64,000 nt of DNA from Cronobacter malonaticus LMG 23826 (GCF_001277215.2 NZ_CP013940.1:2852001-2916000), one strand, 5' to 3'. Shown: positions 48,588 to 58,591, counted from the stretch's first letter. Notes: generated from the letters alone by a model not told the origin. Translations and numbers: made by a program.

Positions 48588-49202
48588 ATGAGTAAAGAGA
48601 GCCAACTGGAAGCGCTGGTGGCCGCCTGTCACTGGATAGGCGCGAAGGGCTGGGCGCCCGCTACCGGCGGCAATATGTCGCTGCGCGAAGACGCGCGCTG
48701 GTGCTGGCTGAGCGAATCGGGCAAGGATAAAGGCAGCCTGACGACAGACGATTTTCTGCAGGTGGACATTGCCACTAACCTCGCGCCGTCCGGCCGTAAA
48801 CCGTCCGCCGAAACCGGCCTGCATACCCTGATTTATCGCCTGTTCCCGGAGGCGAATTGCGTGCTGCACGTGCATACCGTTAACGCGACGGTGCTGTCGC
48901 GCGTGGAGAAAAGCGACGCGCTGCATCTGTGCGGCTACGAGATGCAGAAATCGCTGGCAGGACAAATTACGCATCTTGATGATGTGCCTGTTGCCATTTT
49001 CGATAACGATCAGGATATTGATGCTCTGGCGGAGCGCATTGCGCGTCACCACCGCCAGTTCCCGCTGCGCTACGGGTTTCTGCTGCGCGGCCACGGGCTG
49101 ACCTGCTGGGGGAGCGATGTCGCCGTCGCGCGTCGCCATCTGGAGGGGCTCGAATTTCTGTTTGAATGTGAAATGCAGCGACGCCTGCTGGAGAGAGCAT
49201 GA
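48588..49202 (+). CDS. mtnB: Methylthioribulose-1-phosphate dehydratase MtnB
   Basis: MtnB is a class II aldolase-fold zinc enzyme that dehydrates methylthioribulose-1-phosphate in the methionine salvage pathway. Metal-binding histidines occur in VLHVHTVNAT and in RGHGLTCW near the C-terminus. GGNMSLR is the phosphate-binding motif. It has 204 residues. It overlaps mtnC by four bases (ATGA). Confidence 0.94.
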   Translation: MSKESQLEALVAACHWIGAKGWAPATGGNMSLREDARWCWLSESGKDKGSLTTDDFLQVDIATNLAPSGRKPSAETGLHTLIYRLFPEANCVLHVHTVNATVLSRVEKSDALHLCGYEMQKSLAGQITHLDDVPVAIFDNDQDIDALAERIARHHRQFPLRYGFLLRGHGLTCWGSDVAVARRHLEGLEFLFECEMQRRLLERA

Positions 49203-49888
49203 TCCGCGCCATAGTTACCGATATTGAAGGCACCACGACCGATATTCGCTTCGTTCATAACGTCCTTTTCCCCTATGCGCGCGAGCGTCTGGAGCGTTTT
49301 ATCCGCTCGGGCGAACAGCGCGAGCCGGTGAATCTGCTGCTCAATGAGCTGCGCGGCGAGATCCACGCGCCCGCCGCGTCGGTGGATCAGCTGATTGAAA
49401 CGCTCTTCAAATTTATGGATGAAGACCGCAAATCCCCCGCGCTGAAATCGATTCAGGGCTATATCTGGCGCGAAGGCTACATAAACGGCGATTTCACCGG
49501 CCATCTCTACCCGGATGTTGTGCCCGCGCTGCGCCGCTGGAGCGATGAGGATATCGATATTTATATCTACTCCTCCGGCTCCGTTCCCGCGCAGAAGCTG
49601 CTCTTTAGCCACAGCGATTACGGCGACGTCACGGAGCTTCTGAGCGGCTTTTTCGATACGCACGTCGGCGCCAAACGCCAGGTGTCGTCGTACCGCAATA
49701 TCTCCATGAAAACCGGCGTGCCGGTGCATCAGATGCTGTTTCTCTCGGATATCCGCGAGGAGCTGGACGCCGCGCGCGAAGCGGGCTGGAAAACAGTCCA
49801 GCTCATCCGCGGCGAGCCTGATACGCAAAGCACCCACCGCCAGGTTTCCAGTTTCGATGACATTCACCCGGAGCAGATCCCGACATGA
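49199..49888 (+). CDS. mtnC: Enolase-phosphatase MtnC
   Basis: MtnC is a HAD-superfamily enzyme that enolises and dephosphorylates diketo-methylthiopentyl-phosphate to the acireductone. The nucleophile motif is DIEGTTTD at about residue 8, IYSSGSV is motif II, and [12 protein letters not shown] is the C-terminal acidic motif. It has 229 residues. It overlaps mtnD by four bases. Confidence 0.95.
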   Translation: MIRAIVTDIEGTTTDIRFVHNVLFPYARERLERFIRSGEQREPVNLLLNELRGEIHAPAASVDQLIETLFKFMDEDRKSPALKSIQGYIWREGYINGDFTGHLYPDVVPALRRWSDEDIDIYIYSSGSVPAQKLLFSHSDYGDVTELLSGFFDTHVGAKRQVSSYRNISMKTGVPVHQMLFLSDIREELDAAREAGWKTVQLIRGEPDTQSTHRQVSSFDDIHPEQIPT

Positions 49889-50427
49889 GCGCACTGACGA
49901 TTTTTGCCGATAACGGTGCCAGCGAACCGCTGTGGCAGAGCACCGACGCCGATGCTATCCGCGAACAGCTTAACGCGCAGGGCGTGCGTTTCGAACGCTG
50001 GCAGGCCGACCGCGATCTCGGCGATAACCCGACGCCGGAGGCGGTGTTGACCGCCTATCAGCACGCGATCGACCAACTGGTGGCGGAAAAAGGCTACCAG
50101 AGCTGGGATGTGATCAGCATGCGCGCCGATAACCCGCAGAAAGAGGCGCTACGCGGCAAGTTTCTCAATGAGCATACCCACGGCGAAGATGAAGTGCGGT
50201 TTTTCGTGGAAGGCGCCGGGCTGTTCTGTCTGCATATCGGCGACAAGGTGTATCAGGTGTTGTGCGAGAAGAACGATTTGATTTCGGTGCCCGCTGGCAC
50301 CCCGCACTGGTTTGATATGGGTTCTGAGCCGCATTTCACGGCGATCCGCATTTTCGATAACCCGGAAGGCTGGATCGCGAATTTCACCGGCAGCCCGATA
50401 GCCGAAGCGTACCCGCGCCTGGCATAG
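49885..50427 (+). CDS. mtnD: Acireductone dioxygenase MtnD
   Basis: MtnD is a cupin dioxygenase. With iron it yields the keto acid precursor of methionine; with nickel it yields an off-pathway product. The metal motif [14 protein letters not shown] gives His, His and Glu, and TPHWFDMG gives the last His. It has 180 residues. mtnK and mtnA, needed upstream in the pathway, are not in the window. A repeat cluster follows immediately. Confidence 0.95.
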   Translation: MSALTIFADNGASEPLWQSTDADAIREQLNAQGVRFERWQADRDLGDNPTPEAVLTAYQHAIDQLVAEKGYQSWDVISMRADNPQKEALRGKFLNEHTHGEDEVRFFVEGAGLFCLHIGDKVYQVLCEKNDLISVPAGTPHWFDMGSEPHFTAIRIFDNPEGWIANFTGSPIAEAYPRLA

Positions 50428-50453
50428 CGCATATATGGCGGGCGAGGTAACGT

Positions 50454-50482
50454 GGCGGGTGCGCTACGCTTACCCGCCCTAC
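50454..50482. repeat. REP-like palindrome copy E
   Basis: GGCGGGTGCGCTACGCTTAC followed by CCGCCCTAC, 27 bp after mtnD. Confidence 0.65.
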
Positions 50483-50505
50483 ATAAATCCAGAGACTCAA
50501 TGTTC

Positions 50506-50534
50506 GTAGGGTGGGTAAACGCAGCGCACCCACC
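50506..50534. repeat. REP-like palindrome copy F
   Basis: GTAGGGTGGGTAAACGCAGC followed by GCACCCACC, inverted relative to copy E. Confidence 0.65.
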
Positions 50535-50557
50535 GTTAATCCAGGTACCCGGTGTTC

Positions 50558-50586
50558 GTAGGGTGGGTAAGCGCAGCGCACCCACC
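50558..50586. repeat. REP-like palindrome copy G
   Basis: GTAGGGTGGGTAAGCGCAGC followed by GCACCCACC, a direct repeat of copy F with a 52-bp period. With copies E and F it fills the mtnD-entF junction. Confidence 0.65.
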
Positions 50587-50612
50587 GTCATACCCACCCC
50601 ATAACCCAAAAC

Positions 50613-53600
50613 CTACCCGAGCATCTCCCGCAAGACCGGGCCAATCACCTCAAACGCCTGCGGGGAGATAATCTCCACATGCGCGCAATCGACACGATGC
50701 ACGTCAAGCGCTCGCGTCCACGGCGCCCATGCCTCAAACGGATCAAGGCCCGGCGTCACGGTGCGTTCGGCGACAAACAGCGTCGCGTCCCCCTCAAAGC
50801 GCGTACTGCGCGCGGTAGAGAGCAGCCGCACCGCGTCGGCGTAATTGCCTTCGATGGTTTCAAAAAGCCTCGTCGACCCCTGCCCCTGTTGCGCGCTCAC
50901 AAATGCCGCCCGCTCGCGCTCGATCTCCGCCAGCACTTCCGGATCAGGCTCGCGCCCGCCCTTCTCCTGCCAGTTCTGCGTTTCCGGCGGCCAGGTGTCG
51001 AGCAACCCGAGAAACGCCACCTCCTCGCCTGCCGCCTGCAACCGCGCGGCGACGCCGTGCGCAATCGTCCCGCCGAGCGAATAGCCAAACAACCAGTACG
51101 GCCCGTGCGGCTGCTGCTCGCGAAGCGTCGCATAATGGCGGTCGCACAGTTCATCCACCGACGCGCACTGCTGCATCGGCCCGTCCGGACGTGGCGACTG
51201 AATGCCCGTTATTGCCCAGCGCGGCGATAGCCAGCGTTGCAGAACGCTGAACTGCCAGGCGAAACCTGACGCCGGATGGAAACAGAACAGCGTCGGCCCG
51301 TTACCTTCACGCAGCGGCAAAATAGCGCCAAAACCCGCCTGCTCTGCCTGCGCCTCACTTTGTATGGCCTCAACGGCCGTCGCGAGTTTTTCCACCGTCG
51401 AGGCAATCATCACCTGCCCGACCGTAACAGTACGTTTCAGCTCGCGCGTGAGCCTTGCCGCCAGACGCATCGCCAGCAGCGAATGGCCGCCGAGCGCGAA
51501 GAAATCCGCCTGCGCGTCGGTCACTTCAACGCCTAAGAGTTCAGAAAACGCATGGGCGATCGTGGTTTCCATGCCCGGCGCTACCGCCCTGCCCGGCTCG
51601 CGCGCGGCGAGCTGCGGCAACGGCAGCGCTTTGCGATCCAGCTTGCCGTTGGCGCTGAGCGGCAGCGCAGGCAACTGAATAAGCGTCACCGGCACCATAT
51701 GCGCGGGAAGCAATGCGCTTAAGCGCGCACGCAGTGCGGCGACATCCAGCGTCACGCCGGAGGCGGAGACCAGATACCCCACCAGCTGGCGCGCATCGCC
51801 TCCCGTTTCGGCATGGCTATTCAGCACGCAGGCGTGCGTCACCGCCTGCGCCACATGCGGCAGGCTCTGCATCACGCGATCAATCTCGCCAGGCTCAATG
51901 CGCTGGCCGCGGATTTTAAGCTGATCGTCACTGCGTCCGAGATATTCCACCGCGCCGTCCGGCAGCCAGCGCGCCACGTCACCGGTGCGGTACATACGCT
52001 CGCCTGGTACAAACGGATCGGCGATAAAGCGGCTGGCGGTCAGATCCGGGCGGCCGAGATAGCCCTGGGCCAGCTGAATGCCAGTGAGATAGAGATCGCC
52101 CGCCATGCCCGGCGGCACCGGGCGCATCAGGCTGTCGAGAATGCGCAGGCCGGTATTCCACACCGGGAAGCCAATCGGCACGCTGGCCCCCTTCACCTGA
52201 GAAAGCGCCGCGCCGAAAGCCGGATACCCGCTCACGTCCACCGCCGCCTCCGTCGGGCCGTAGAGGTTATGCAGCGGCACGGCGGTGAGCCGCTCCCAGT
52301 CGCGGCACAGTTCAGTCGGCAGCGCTTCGCCGCTACAGAACACCTGGCGCAGCGACGCGCAGGCACCGATCGCCGCTTCAGTGGTGAGCGCGCCGACAAA
52401 CGCCGCCAGCATCGACGGCACAAAATGGGTCGTCGTCACCCGCCAGCGCGCAAACAGTGTCTGAAGCGCCTGCGGATCGCGGTGCGCCTGTGGCGGTGCC
52501 ATCACCAGCCGCGCGCCGACGATAAGCGGCCAGAAAAACTCCCATACCGACACATCAAAACTGCACGGCGTTTTTTGCAGCACGACGTCATCCGCGCCGA
52601 GCGGATACTGGCTTTGCATCCACAACAGCCGGTTAACGATAGCGGTCTGGCCGACCATGACGCCCTTCGGCCGTCCGGTGGAGCCGGAGGTAAAAATCAC
52701 ATAGGCGGTGTGCGCCGGGCGCGAGCGCGCGAGCGGCTGTGGATCGCTGACTGGCAGCGGCGCGTCGTAGCAGAACACAGGCAGGCTCGGGATATGCGCG
52801 AAACGCCCCTGCTCTGAGGCGGCGGTAATCAGCAGCGCCGGACGGGCATCCTCCAGCATCATTTGCAGGCGATCGTCCGGGTAGCCGGTGTCGAGCGGCA
52901 GCCAGGCCGCGCCCGCTTCCACAATGGCCTGTAGCGCCAGTGAAAGAAAGACCGAGCGCGGCAGCGCGACAGCCACCACATCGCCCGGTTTTACACCGCG
53001 ACGCACCAGCTCCGCCGCAAGCGTAAGCACTTGCTCACGCATTTCACGGTAGGTAAAGGCATAGCGCGCGTCCGCAAGCGCCGGGGCCTGCGGCGTCGCC
53101 TGCGCCTGTTTCGCCAGCAGACCGCTGAGCGTCTCCAGCGGCAGGGGTACGGCGGTCTGGTTAACACGTTCAATCAGCGCGTAGTCGTCGTCATCCAGCA
53201 GATCCGCCTGCGCGCACGCAAGCGCCGGGTTAGCCGCAAACTGTGTGAGCAGATGCGGTAGACGGGCGAGATGACGCTCAATCTGCGCGGCATCATAGCG
53301 CTGCTGATTGGCGAGCAGTTCCAGCGTCACACCGCCCTGTTCATCGATGTAGAGCGCGATTTCAAGATCTTTTACCGGCCCCGAGGCGAGCTGATGGGTT
53401 ATCCCCTCGACGCCATCGAAATCGAGCCGGTAATCAAACATTTTCAGGTTCAGCACCGGGCCGTAGAGCGGCGTCTGCTGCGCCACTTTGCCCGCGTCGC
53501 GCAGCACCTGCTCGGCGTCATAGCGCTGATGACGGCGCAGCCTTTTGAGCGTCTTCGCAAAGGCGTCGGCGAACTGCGCCAGCGTCTGTCCAGGCTCAAT

Positions 53601-54530
53601 GCGCACCGGGCAAGGCAGCACGTTCAGCACCGGGCCGGTGGCGCACAACGCGGCAGAGCCGATGCGGCGCATAAAGATAAAACCGGCGCTGTAGACGTCG
53701 CGCCCGCTCAGGCGGCCAAGCCAGAGCGCCACCAGCGCCAGCGCCACGTCCGGCGCGGCCAGCCCGTCACTGCTCGCCAGAAGCGTAGCGAAGTGGGCGT
53801 CATTAAAGCGCAGCGAGCGGCGAATTAGCGAGGTGGTGGAAGATTGCCCGGTAAGCGGCTGGTCAGAGAGCGTCGCTGGCGGCGGCAGTTCGCGCACCTG
53901 CTGCGCCCAGAAGGCGGCGTCGCGTGCGCAGGCGTCTGATGCCTGATAGCGCCCGTATTCATCAACCACCTCTTTAAAGGGGACGAACGGCGACGCGTCG
54001 GGCTGTTCGCCCCGGCGCAGGCTGCCGTAAATATCAGCGATACGGCGGGTGATCGCCGTGAAACTAAAGCCATCGACCACCAGATGATGATAACGCTGAT
54101 ACCAGAACCAGTGCGTCTCGCCGACGCGCAGCAGCGCATGATGCGCCAGCGGTTTGCCACGAGTGACGCGCAGATCCTGCTCCAGATCGGCATGCATCAG
54201 GCGCTGCGCGGCGGTCTGCGGGCAGACCTCGCGACGCAGATCGATGATTTCAGGCGTAGCAAAGGTGAGCGTTGCGTCAAACTGCTGCGTAACAATACCG
54301 TCGCGCTCCTCAAAACGCATTCGTAACGTATCGGCTTCCATCATGCCCGCCACGATAGCGCGCGCCAGTAGCGGCGCGTCCAGCGTGCCGTTCAGCTCAA
54401 CATAATGCGCCACGCTCCAGGCGTTAGTCTGGCTGGAGAGTTTTTCAGCCATCCAGATGCCAGGCTGCGCCGCCACCAGCGGCAGCGAGACGGTGTCATG
54501 TTCCACAGGGGTGAGCGTTATATCCGTCAC
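50613..54530 (-). CDS. entF: Enterobactin synthase component F (NRPS) EntF
   Basis: EntF is a four-domain non-ribosomal peptide synthetase that activates L-serine, condenses it with 2,3-dihydroxybenzoate and cyclises the trimer. Domain order: condensation (HHLVVDG near residue 145), adenylation (FTSGSTGRPKG near 600; LYGPTEAAVD), carrier (FFALGGHSLLAMRL near 990, Ser for phosphopantetheine), thioesterase (GYSLGG near 1135, with a closing AHVEI). It has 1305 residues. I chose GTG 54530, with GAGG seven bases upstream and one base after the ybdZ stop. The genes E. coli carries downstream are absent. Confidence 0.95.
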   Translation of the reverse strand: MTDITLTPVEHDTVSLPLVAAQPGIWMAEKLSSQTNAWSVAHYVELNGTLDAPLLARAIVAGMMEADTLRMRFEERDGIVTQQFDATLTFATPEIIDLRREVCPQTAAQRLMHADLEQDLRVTRGKPLAHHALLRVGETHWFWYQRYHHLVVDGFSFTAITRRIADIYGSLRRGEQPDASPFVPFKEVVDEYGRYQASDACARDAAFWAQQVRELPPPATLSDQPLTGQSSTTSLIRRSLRFNDAHFATLLASSDGLAAPDVALALVALWLGRLSGRDVYSAGFIFMRRIGSAALCATGPVLNVLPCPVRIEPGQTLAQFADAFAKTLKRLRRHQRYDAEQVLRDAGKVAQQTPLYGPVLNLKMFDYRLDFDGVEGITHQLASGPVKDLEIALYIDEQGGVTLELLANQQRYDAAQIERHLARLPHLLTQFAANPALACAQADLLDDDDYALIERVNQTAVPLPLETLSGLLAKQAQATPQAPALADARYAFTYREMREQVLTLAAELVRRGVKPGDVVAVALPRSVFLSLALQAIVEAGAAWLPLDTGYPDDRLQMMLEDARPALLITAASEQGRFAHIPSLPVFCYDAPLPVSDPQPLARSRPAHTAYVIFTSGSTGRPKGVMVGQTAIVNRLLWMQSQYPLGADDVVLQKTPCSFDVSVWEFFWPLIVGARLVMAPPQAHRDPQALQTLFARWRVTTTHFVPSMLAAFVGALTTEAAIGACASLRQVFCSGEALPTELCRDWERLTAVPLHNLYGPTEAAVDVSGYPAFGAALSQVKGASVPIGFPVWNTGLRILDSLMRPVPPGMAGDLYLTGIQLAQGYLGRPDLTASRFIADPFVPGERMYRTGDVARWLPDGAVEYLGRSDDQLKIRGQRIEPGEIDRVMQSLPHVAQAVTHACVLNSHAETGGDARQLVGYLVSASGVTLDVAALRARLSALLPAHMVPVTLIQLPALPLSANGKLDRKALPLPQLAAREPGRAVAPGMETTIAHAFSELLGVEVTDAQADFFALGGHSLLAMRLAARLTRELKRTVTVGQVMIASTVEKLATAVEAIQSEAQAEQAGFGAILPLREGNGPTLFCFHPASGFAWQFSVLQRWLSPRWAITGIQSPRPDGPMQQCASVDELCDRHYATLREQQPHGPYWLFGYSLGGTIAHGVAARLQAAGEEVAFLGLLDTWPPETQNWQEKGGREPDPEVLAEIERERAAFVSAQQGQGSTRLFETIEGNYADAVRLLSTARSTRFEGDATLFVAERTVTPGLDPFEAWAPWTRALDVHRVDCAHVEIISPQAFEVIGPVLREMLG

Positions 54531-54531
54531 G

Positions 54532-54753
54532 TTAACCTCGCGCCGCGTTCTGGTGTGCAAAATGGGCGGGATTGAGCGCCTGCCCGTGCTCATTGAGCCA
54601 CGCCTCGCACACCTCAAAGGGCTGCGGCGCGGCCACCACGCGCCAGCCCGGCGGCAGCGCGCACGGCTCCGGCCAGAGGCTTAACTGTTGATGATGATTT
54701 TCGAGCAGCCAGAAACGGCCCTGCGTGTTATCGAAGGGATTACTGAATTCCAT
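54532..54753 (-). CDS. ybdZ: MbtH-like protein YbdZ
   Basis: YbdZ is a 73-residue MbtH-family chaperone that stabilises and activates the EntF adenylation domain. The family signature appears as SNPFDNTQGRF, SLWP near residue 26, and an alanine/proline-rich C-terminus. It lies between fes (three bases upstream) and entF (one base downstream), as in E. coli. Confidence 0.93.
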   Translation of the reverse strand: MEFSNPFDNTQGRFWLLENHHQQLSLWPEPCALPPGWRVVAAPQPFEVCEAWLNEHGQALNPAHFAHQNAARG

Positions 54754-54756
54754 ACG

Positions 54757-56001
54757 TCACTCCTGTCTTAAAAAACGCGCCGGGGCGGGTGTGTCTGCCC
54801 AGAGCGCGGCCAGCCCTTCGGTCAGCCCGCCGCGCCAGCAAAGCGCATCGTGTCCGCCGTCAACCTGACGCCAGAAAAGCGGCTGCTGTGTCCGTTGTAA
54901 TACAGAAACCAGGCGCTGATTGGCCTGCAAAATGAGCGGTTCATGGAGGCCCGCTTCAAGAAAAATACGCAATCCGCGCGGATCGAAACGGCCCGCGGCC
55001 AGTTCTTCAACCAGCCAGCCGCCCTCACCGTTCGCCTCACGCTTCGGCCACCAGAACGAGCCGGACTGGCTCAGCACACAACCGAAGCGCTGCGGCCAAC
55101 GCAGCCCCGCATAGAGCGCGGAAAGCCCGCCAAAGCTCTGCCCGGCGACGACGGTAGTTTCCGGGGTTTCACGCCACTGCGAATAAGCGCGCGCCTGGGG
55201 CAGCAGTTCATGCCACAGCGCCTCCCAGAAGGCGGCGTTGCAGGGGAGTTCCCGGCTGCGGTGCGCGGTATCAATCACATCCACCAGCAGATAGACGGCA
55301 GGCGGCAGCACACCGCTGTTAGTGAGCATCTGGAGCGCGGGCCACACCGGCTGGCTGTGCGCCCAGAACTGGCCATCCAGCAGAATAGCGAGCGGGCGCG
55401 TCAGGGGCGCGTCATCACCGCCGGTGGTAAAGAGCCATACGCGACGCGTGTTGCCGAGCTTTTCGCTTTGCCAGAGAAATTCCTGCGCAGGCGCGCAGGC
55501 CACGTCGCTCTCCTCCCAGCCCGGCTGCGCGGGCGCGTCAGGCAAATGTAGCGCGCTGACCGGATGGCCGCGGCCGCCGCGCCAGTGGTGCGGGTTGAAT
55601 GGGTCGGGAACGGCCTGCGGCAGCAGCCTGCGCCAGCCTTCGCGCAGCGCGTGGCGCGCCGGGGCGTCGGCAAAAGCGTCGGGGGCGAAATCATCGGTTT
55701 TTGTGGACGGGATAAAACAGTAGCTGCCGCGCCAGGCGGCGTGTAGTTCGGTGCGCCAGTACCAGGCATCGGTGCCCGGCAGACGCGTAAGCGACTGCGG
55801 CGCGGAGGGCTTGTGGTGATCGGTGATGCCGGTGATGTAAATCCACACGCGTTTTATATCAGACGTAGTTTCATCGCCTGCCGAATCGCGCCACCAGAAG
55901 GTCACGTGACAGGTTCCCGGCGCGGCACTGGCTATCTCCGGAATGCCCTGCGCCTGTTTCGCCTGCCACCAGGCCTCACTTCCCGCCGCATGCTCCGCCA
56001 C
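54757..56001 (-). CDS. fes: Enterochelin esterase Fes
   Basis: Fes is a cytoplasmic alpha/beta-hydrolase that cuts ferric enterobactin to release iron. The nucleophile elbow is GQSFGGLSALYAG with Ser near 285. The acid/base residues lie towards the C-terminus (GGHDALCWR). The N-terminal domain resembles the E. coli enzyme. It has 414 residues. It is divergent from fepA and shares the Fur-box region. Confidence 0.94.
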   Translation of the reverse strand: MAEHAAGSEAWWQAKQAQGIPEIASAAPGTCHVTFWWRDSAGDETTSDIKRVWIYITGITDHHKPSAPQSLTRLPGTDAWYWRTELHAAWRGSYCFIPSTKTDDFAPDAFADAPARHALREGWRRLLPQAVPDPFNPHHWRGGRGHPVSALHLPDAPAQPGWEESDVACAPAQEFLWQSEKLGNTRRVWLFTTGGDDAPLTRPLAILLDGQFWAHSQPVWPALQMLTNSGVLPPAVYLLVDVIDTAHRSRELPCNAAFWEALWHELLPQARAYSQWRETPETTVVAGQSFGGLSALYAGLRWPQRFGCVLSQSGSFWWPKREANGEGGWLVEELAAGRFDPRGLRIFLEAGLHEPLILQANQRLVSVLQRTQQPLFWRQVDGGHDALCWRGGLTEGLAALWADTPAPARFLRQE

Positions 56002-56062
56002 CGTTCAGCTCCTTGTCAGTAATGTTAAATATCATGGGTTTACGTGAACCCGGATAATTTGA

Positions 56063-56097
56063 TGATAATATTATTGATAATTATTTGCATTTGCAAT
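56063..56097. promoter_or_regulatory. Fur-box region between fes and fepA
   Basis: A run of TGATAATATTATTGATAATT continuing ATTTGCATTTGCAAT contains several GATAAT/ATTATC-like hexamers in overlapping palindromic order. The E. coli fes-fepA divergent control region carries Fur boxes in the same place. Iron repression in both directions is expected. Confidence 0.7.
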
Positions 56098-56279
56098 AGC
56101 GTATTGACGCGCTGTGGGAAGCGCGTCTTTCACTCAAAACCTTAAACCGACCAGGCGTTTGCGTGCTGCCGCTCCGGGATGAGCGGGTTACGCGCAAGGC
56201 GGCTCTGGCCTATTCCATGCTGCGCCCTGCCCCACTGGGGAAGGACTTCCGGGCCGCAGCAGAGACAGCAGGATACAAA

Positions 56280-58553
56280 ATGAATAAAAAGCTCCCCCTC
56301 TCTCTGGCGATGCTGATTAATTTGGGAATGTATGGCGCTGCGCTGCCCGCATGGGCGCAGGACAGCACCGCCCCGGTAGATGGCAAAGCAACCGACGGCG
56401 ATGACACCATTGTCGTCACCGCCGCACAACAAAACCTTCAGGCCCCCGGCGTCTCGACCATTACCGCCGATGAAATCCGCAAAAACCCGCCCGCGCGCGA
56501 TGTGTCGGAAATCATCCGCACCATGCCGGGCGTCAACCTGACCGGCAACTCCACCAGCGGCCAGCGCGGCAACAACCGCCAGATCGATATCCGCGGGATG
56601 GGCCCGGAAAACACGCTGATCCTGATTGACGGCAAGCCCGTCAGCAGCCGTAACTCGGTGCGTCAGGGCTGGCGCGGCGAGCGCGACAGCCGCGGCGATA
56701 CCGCCTGGGTGCCGCCGGAGATGATCGAGCGCATCGAGGTGCTGCGCGGCCCCGCTGCCGCACGCTACGGCAACGGCGCGGCGGGCGGCGTGGTGAATAT
56801 CATCACCAAACGCAGCAGCAACGAATGGCACGGCAGCTGGAACAGCTACTTCGATGTGCCGGAACATAAAGCCGAAGGCGCGACCAAACGCACCAACTTC
56901 AGCCTCACCGGGCCACTTGGCGACAGCGTCAGTTTCCGCCTGTATGGCAACCTGGCGAAAACCCAGGCCGACGCGCAGGACATCAACGCCGGGCATGAAT
57001 CACTGCGCACCGGCAGCTACGCCGATACCCTGCCCGCCGGGCGCGAAGGGGTGGTGAACAAAGATATTAACGGCCAGGTACGCTGGGAATTCGCGCCGAT
57101 GCAGGCGCTGGAGTTTGAAGCGGGCTACAGCCGCCAGGGCAACCTTTACGCGGGCGACACCCAGAACACCAACAACGACAACAAAACCAACGGACTGGTG
57201 AAAAAATACTACGGCAAGGAAACGAACCGTCTCTATCGCCAGAACTACGCGGTCACTTGGACCGGCGGCTGGGATAACGGCGTGACCACCAACACGTATG
57301 CCCAGTATGAACACACGCGCAACTCGCGTCTCGGCGAAGGGCTGACGGGCGGCCTGGAAGGGCTGTTTAACAGCGAGAAATTCTCCGATATCAACCTGAG
57401 CGACGTGCTGCTGCACAGCGAAGTGAGCATTCCCTTCGACTGGCTGGTGAACCAGAACCTGACGCTCGGCACCGAGTGGAATCAGCAGCGCATGAAGGAT
57501 GGCACCTCCACCGCGCAGGCGTTGACCGGCTCCACCAGCGGCGGCGCTATCCCTGGCGTCGATTCCACCAACCGCAGCCCGTATGCCAAAGCGGAGATCT
57601 TCTCGCTGTTCGCAGAAGACAATATGCAGCTCACCGACAGCACCACGCTGACCCCGTCGCTGCGCTTCGATCACCATACCATCGTTGGCAACAACTGGAG
57701 CCCGGCGCTGAACCTGACGCAGGCGCTGACCGACGCGGTAACGCTGAAAATGGGCATCGCGCGCGCCTACAAAGCGCCGAGCCTCTATCAGACCAACGAT
57801 AACTACATTCTCTACAGCCGCGGCCAGGGCTGCTACGCCAGCGCCACCAATACTGGCTGCTATCTGATGGGTAATGAAGATCTGAAGGCAGAGACCAGCG
57901 TCAACAAAGAGATTGGTCTTGAGTATAAGCAGGATGGTTATCAGGCGGGCCTGACCTGGTTCCGTAACGACTACCACGACAAAATTGAAGCTGGCTATAC
58001 CCGCGTCACAGCCGTCAGCAATAAAACGGATCTCTACCAGTGGGAAAACGTGCCGAAAGCCGTGGTTGAAGGGCTTGAGGGCACGCTGAACCTGCCGGTC
58101 ACCGACACCGTTCAGTGGAGCAACAACCTGACCTGGATGTTGCAGAGTAAGAACAAAACCACCGGCGATCGGTTGTCGATCATCCCGGAGTTTACGCTCA
58201 ACTCAACGCTGAGCTGGCAGGTGCGAGACGATCTGTCGCTGCAAAGCACGCTCACCTGGTATGGCCGTCAGAAGCCGAAGATGTACAACTATAAGGGCCA
58301 ACGCGTGACCGACAGCGGCACCAATGAAGTCAGCCCTTACAGCATCGTCGGCCTCAGCGGCACCTGGGACGTGACCAAAAACGTGAGCCTGACGGCGGGT
58401 GTCGATAACGTCTTTGACAAGCGCCACTGGCGCGCGGGCAACGCCCAGACCACCGGTAACGCCACCACCAACGCCTGGATGTATGGCGCGGGGGCGGAAA
58501 CTTATAACGAATCGGGCCGTACCTGGTTCATGGGCATCAACACGCATTTCTGA
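56280..58553 (+). CDS. fepA: Ferric enterobactin outer-membrane receptor FepA
   Basis: FepA is a TonB-dependent barrel for ferric enterobactin. A signal peptide of about 25 residues ends AWA. The TonB box is near DDTIVVTAA. The plug domain includes TMPGVNLTGNSTSGQRGNNR and RIEVLRGPAAARYGNGAAGG. The barrel ends with the C-terminal aromatic residue (NTHF). It has 757 residues from ATG 56280; the frame is open to 56163 without conservation. Confidence 0.96.
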   Translation: MNKKLPLSLAMLINLGMYGAALPAWAQDSTAPVDGKATDGDDTIVVTAAQQNLQAPGVSTITADEIRKNPPARDVSEIIRTMPGVNLTGNSTSGQRGNNRQIDIRGMGPENTLILIDGKPVSSRNSVRQGWRGERDSRGDTAWVPPEMIERIEVLRGPAAARYGNGAAGGVVNIITKRSSNEWHGSWNSYFDVPEHKAEGATKRTNFSLTGPLGDSVSFRLYGNLAKTQADAQDINAGHESLRTGSYADTLPAGREGVVNKDINGQVRWEFAPMQALEFEAGYSRQGNLYAGDTQNTNNDNKTNGLVKKYYGKETNRLYRQNYAVTWTGGWDNGVTTNTYAQYEHTRNSRLGEGLTGGLEGLFNSEKFSDINLSDVLLHSEVSIPFDWLVNQNLTLGTEWNQQRMKDGTSTAQALTGSTSGGAIPGVDSTNRSPYAKAEIFSLFAEDNMQLTDSTTLTPSLRFDHHTIVGNNWSPALNLTQALTDAVTLKMGIARAYKAPSLYQTNDNYILYSRGQGCYASATNTGCYLMGNEDLKAETSVNKEIGLEYKQDGYQAGLTWFRNDYHDKIEAGYTRVTAVSNKTDLYQWENVPKAVVEGLEGTLNLPVTDTVQWSNNLTWMLQSKNKTTGDRLSIIPEFTLNSTLSWQVRDDLSLQSTLTWYGRQKPKMYNYKGQRVTDSGTNEVSPYSIVGLSGTWDVTKNVSLTAGVDNVFDKRHWRAGNAQTTGNATTNAWMYGAGAETYNESGRTWFMGINTHF

Positions 58554-58563
58554 TAATGACGAC

Positions 58564-58588
58564 GGCGGGCAGCGATGCCCGCCTTTTT
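58564..58588 (+). terminator. Terminator-like hairpin between fepA and entD
   Basis: GGCGGGC and GCCCGCC (58564-58570 / 58577-58583) flank six bases. TTTTT follows. It ends three bases before the best entD ATG at 58592, so it could limit entD expression. Confidence 0.75.
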
Positions 58589-58591
58589 CCG

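Noticed and set aside
50446..50590. Repeat cluster considered as a CRISPR array
   Set aside because: Units are palindromic, vary in orientation, have unequal spacers and no cas genes are nearby.
50679..53828. Plus-strand frames over entF up to 334 codons
   Set aside because: Antisense shadow of an NRPS; all meaningful motifs are on the minus strand.
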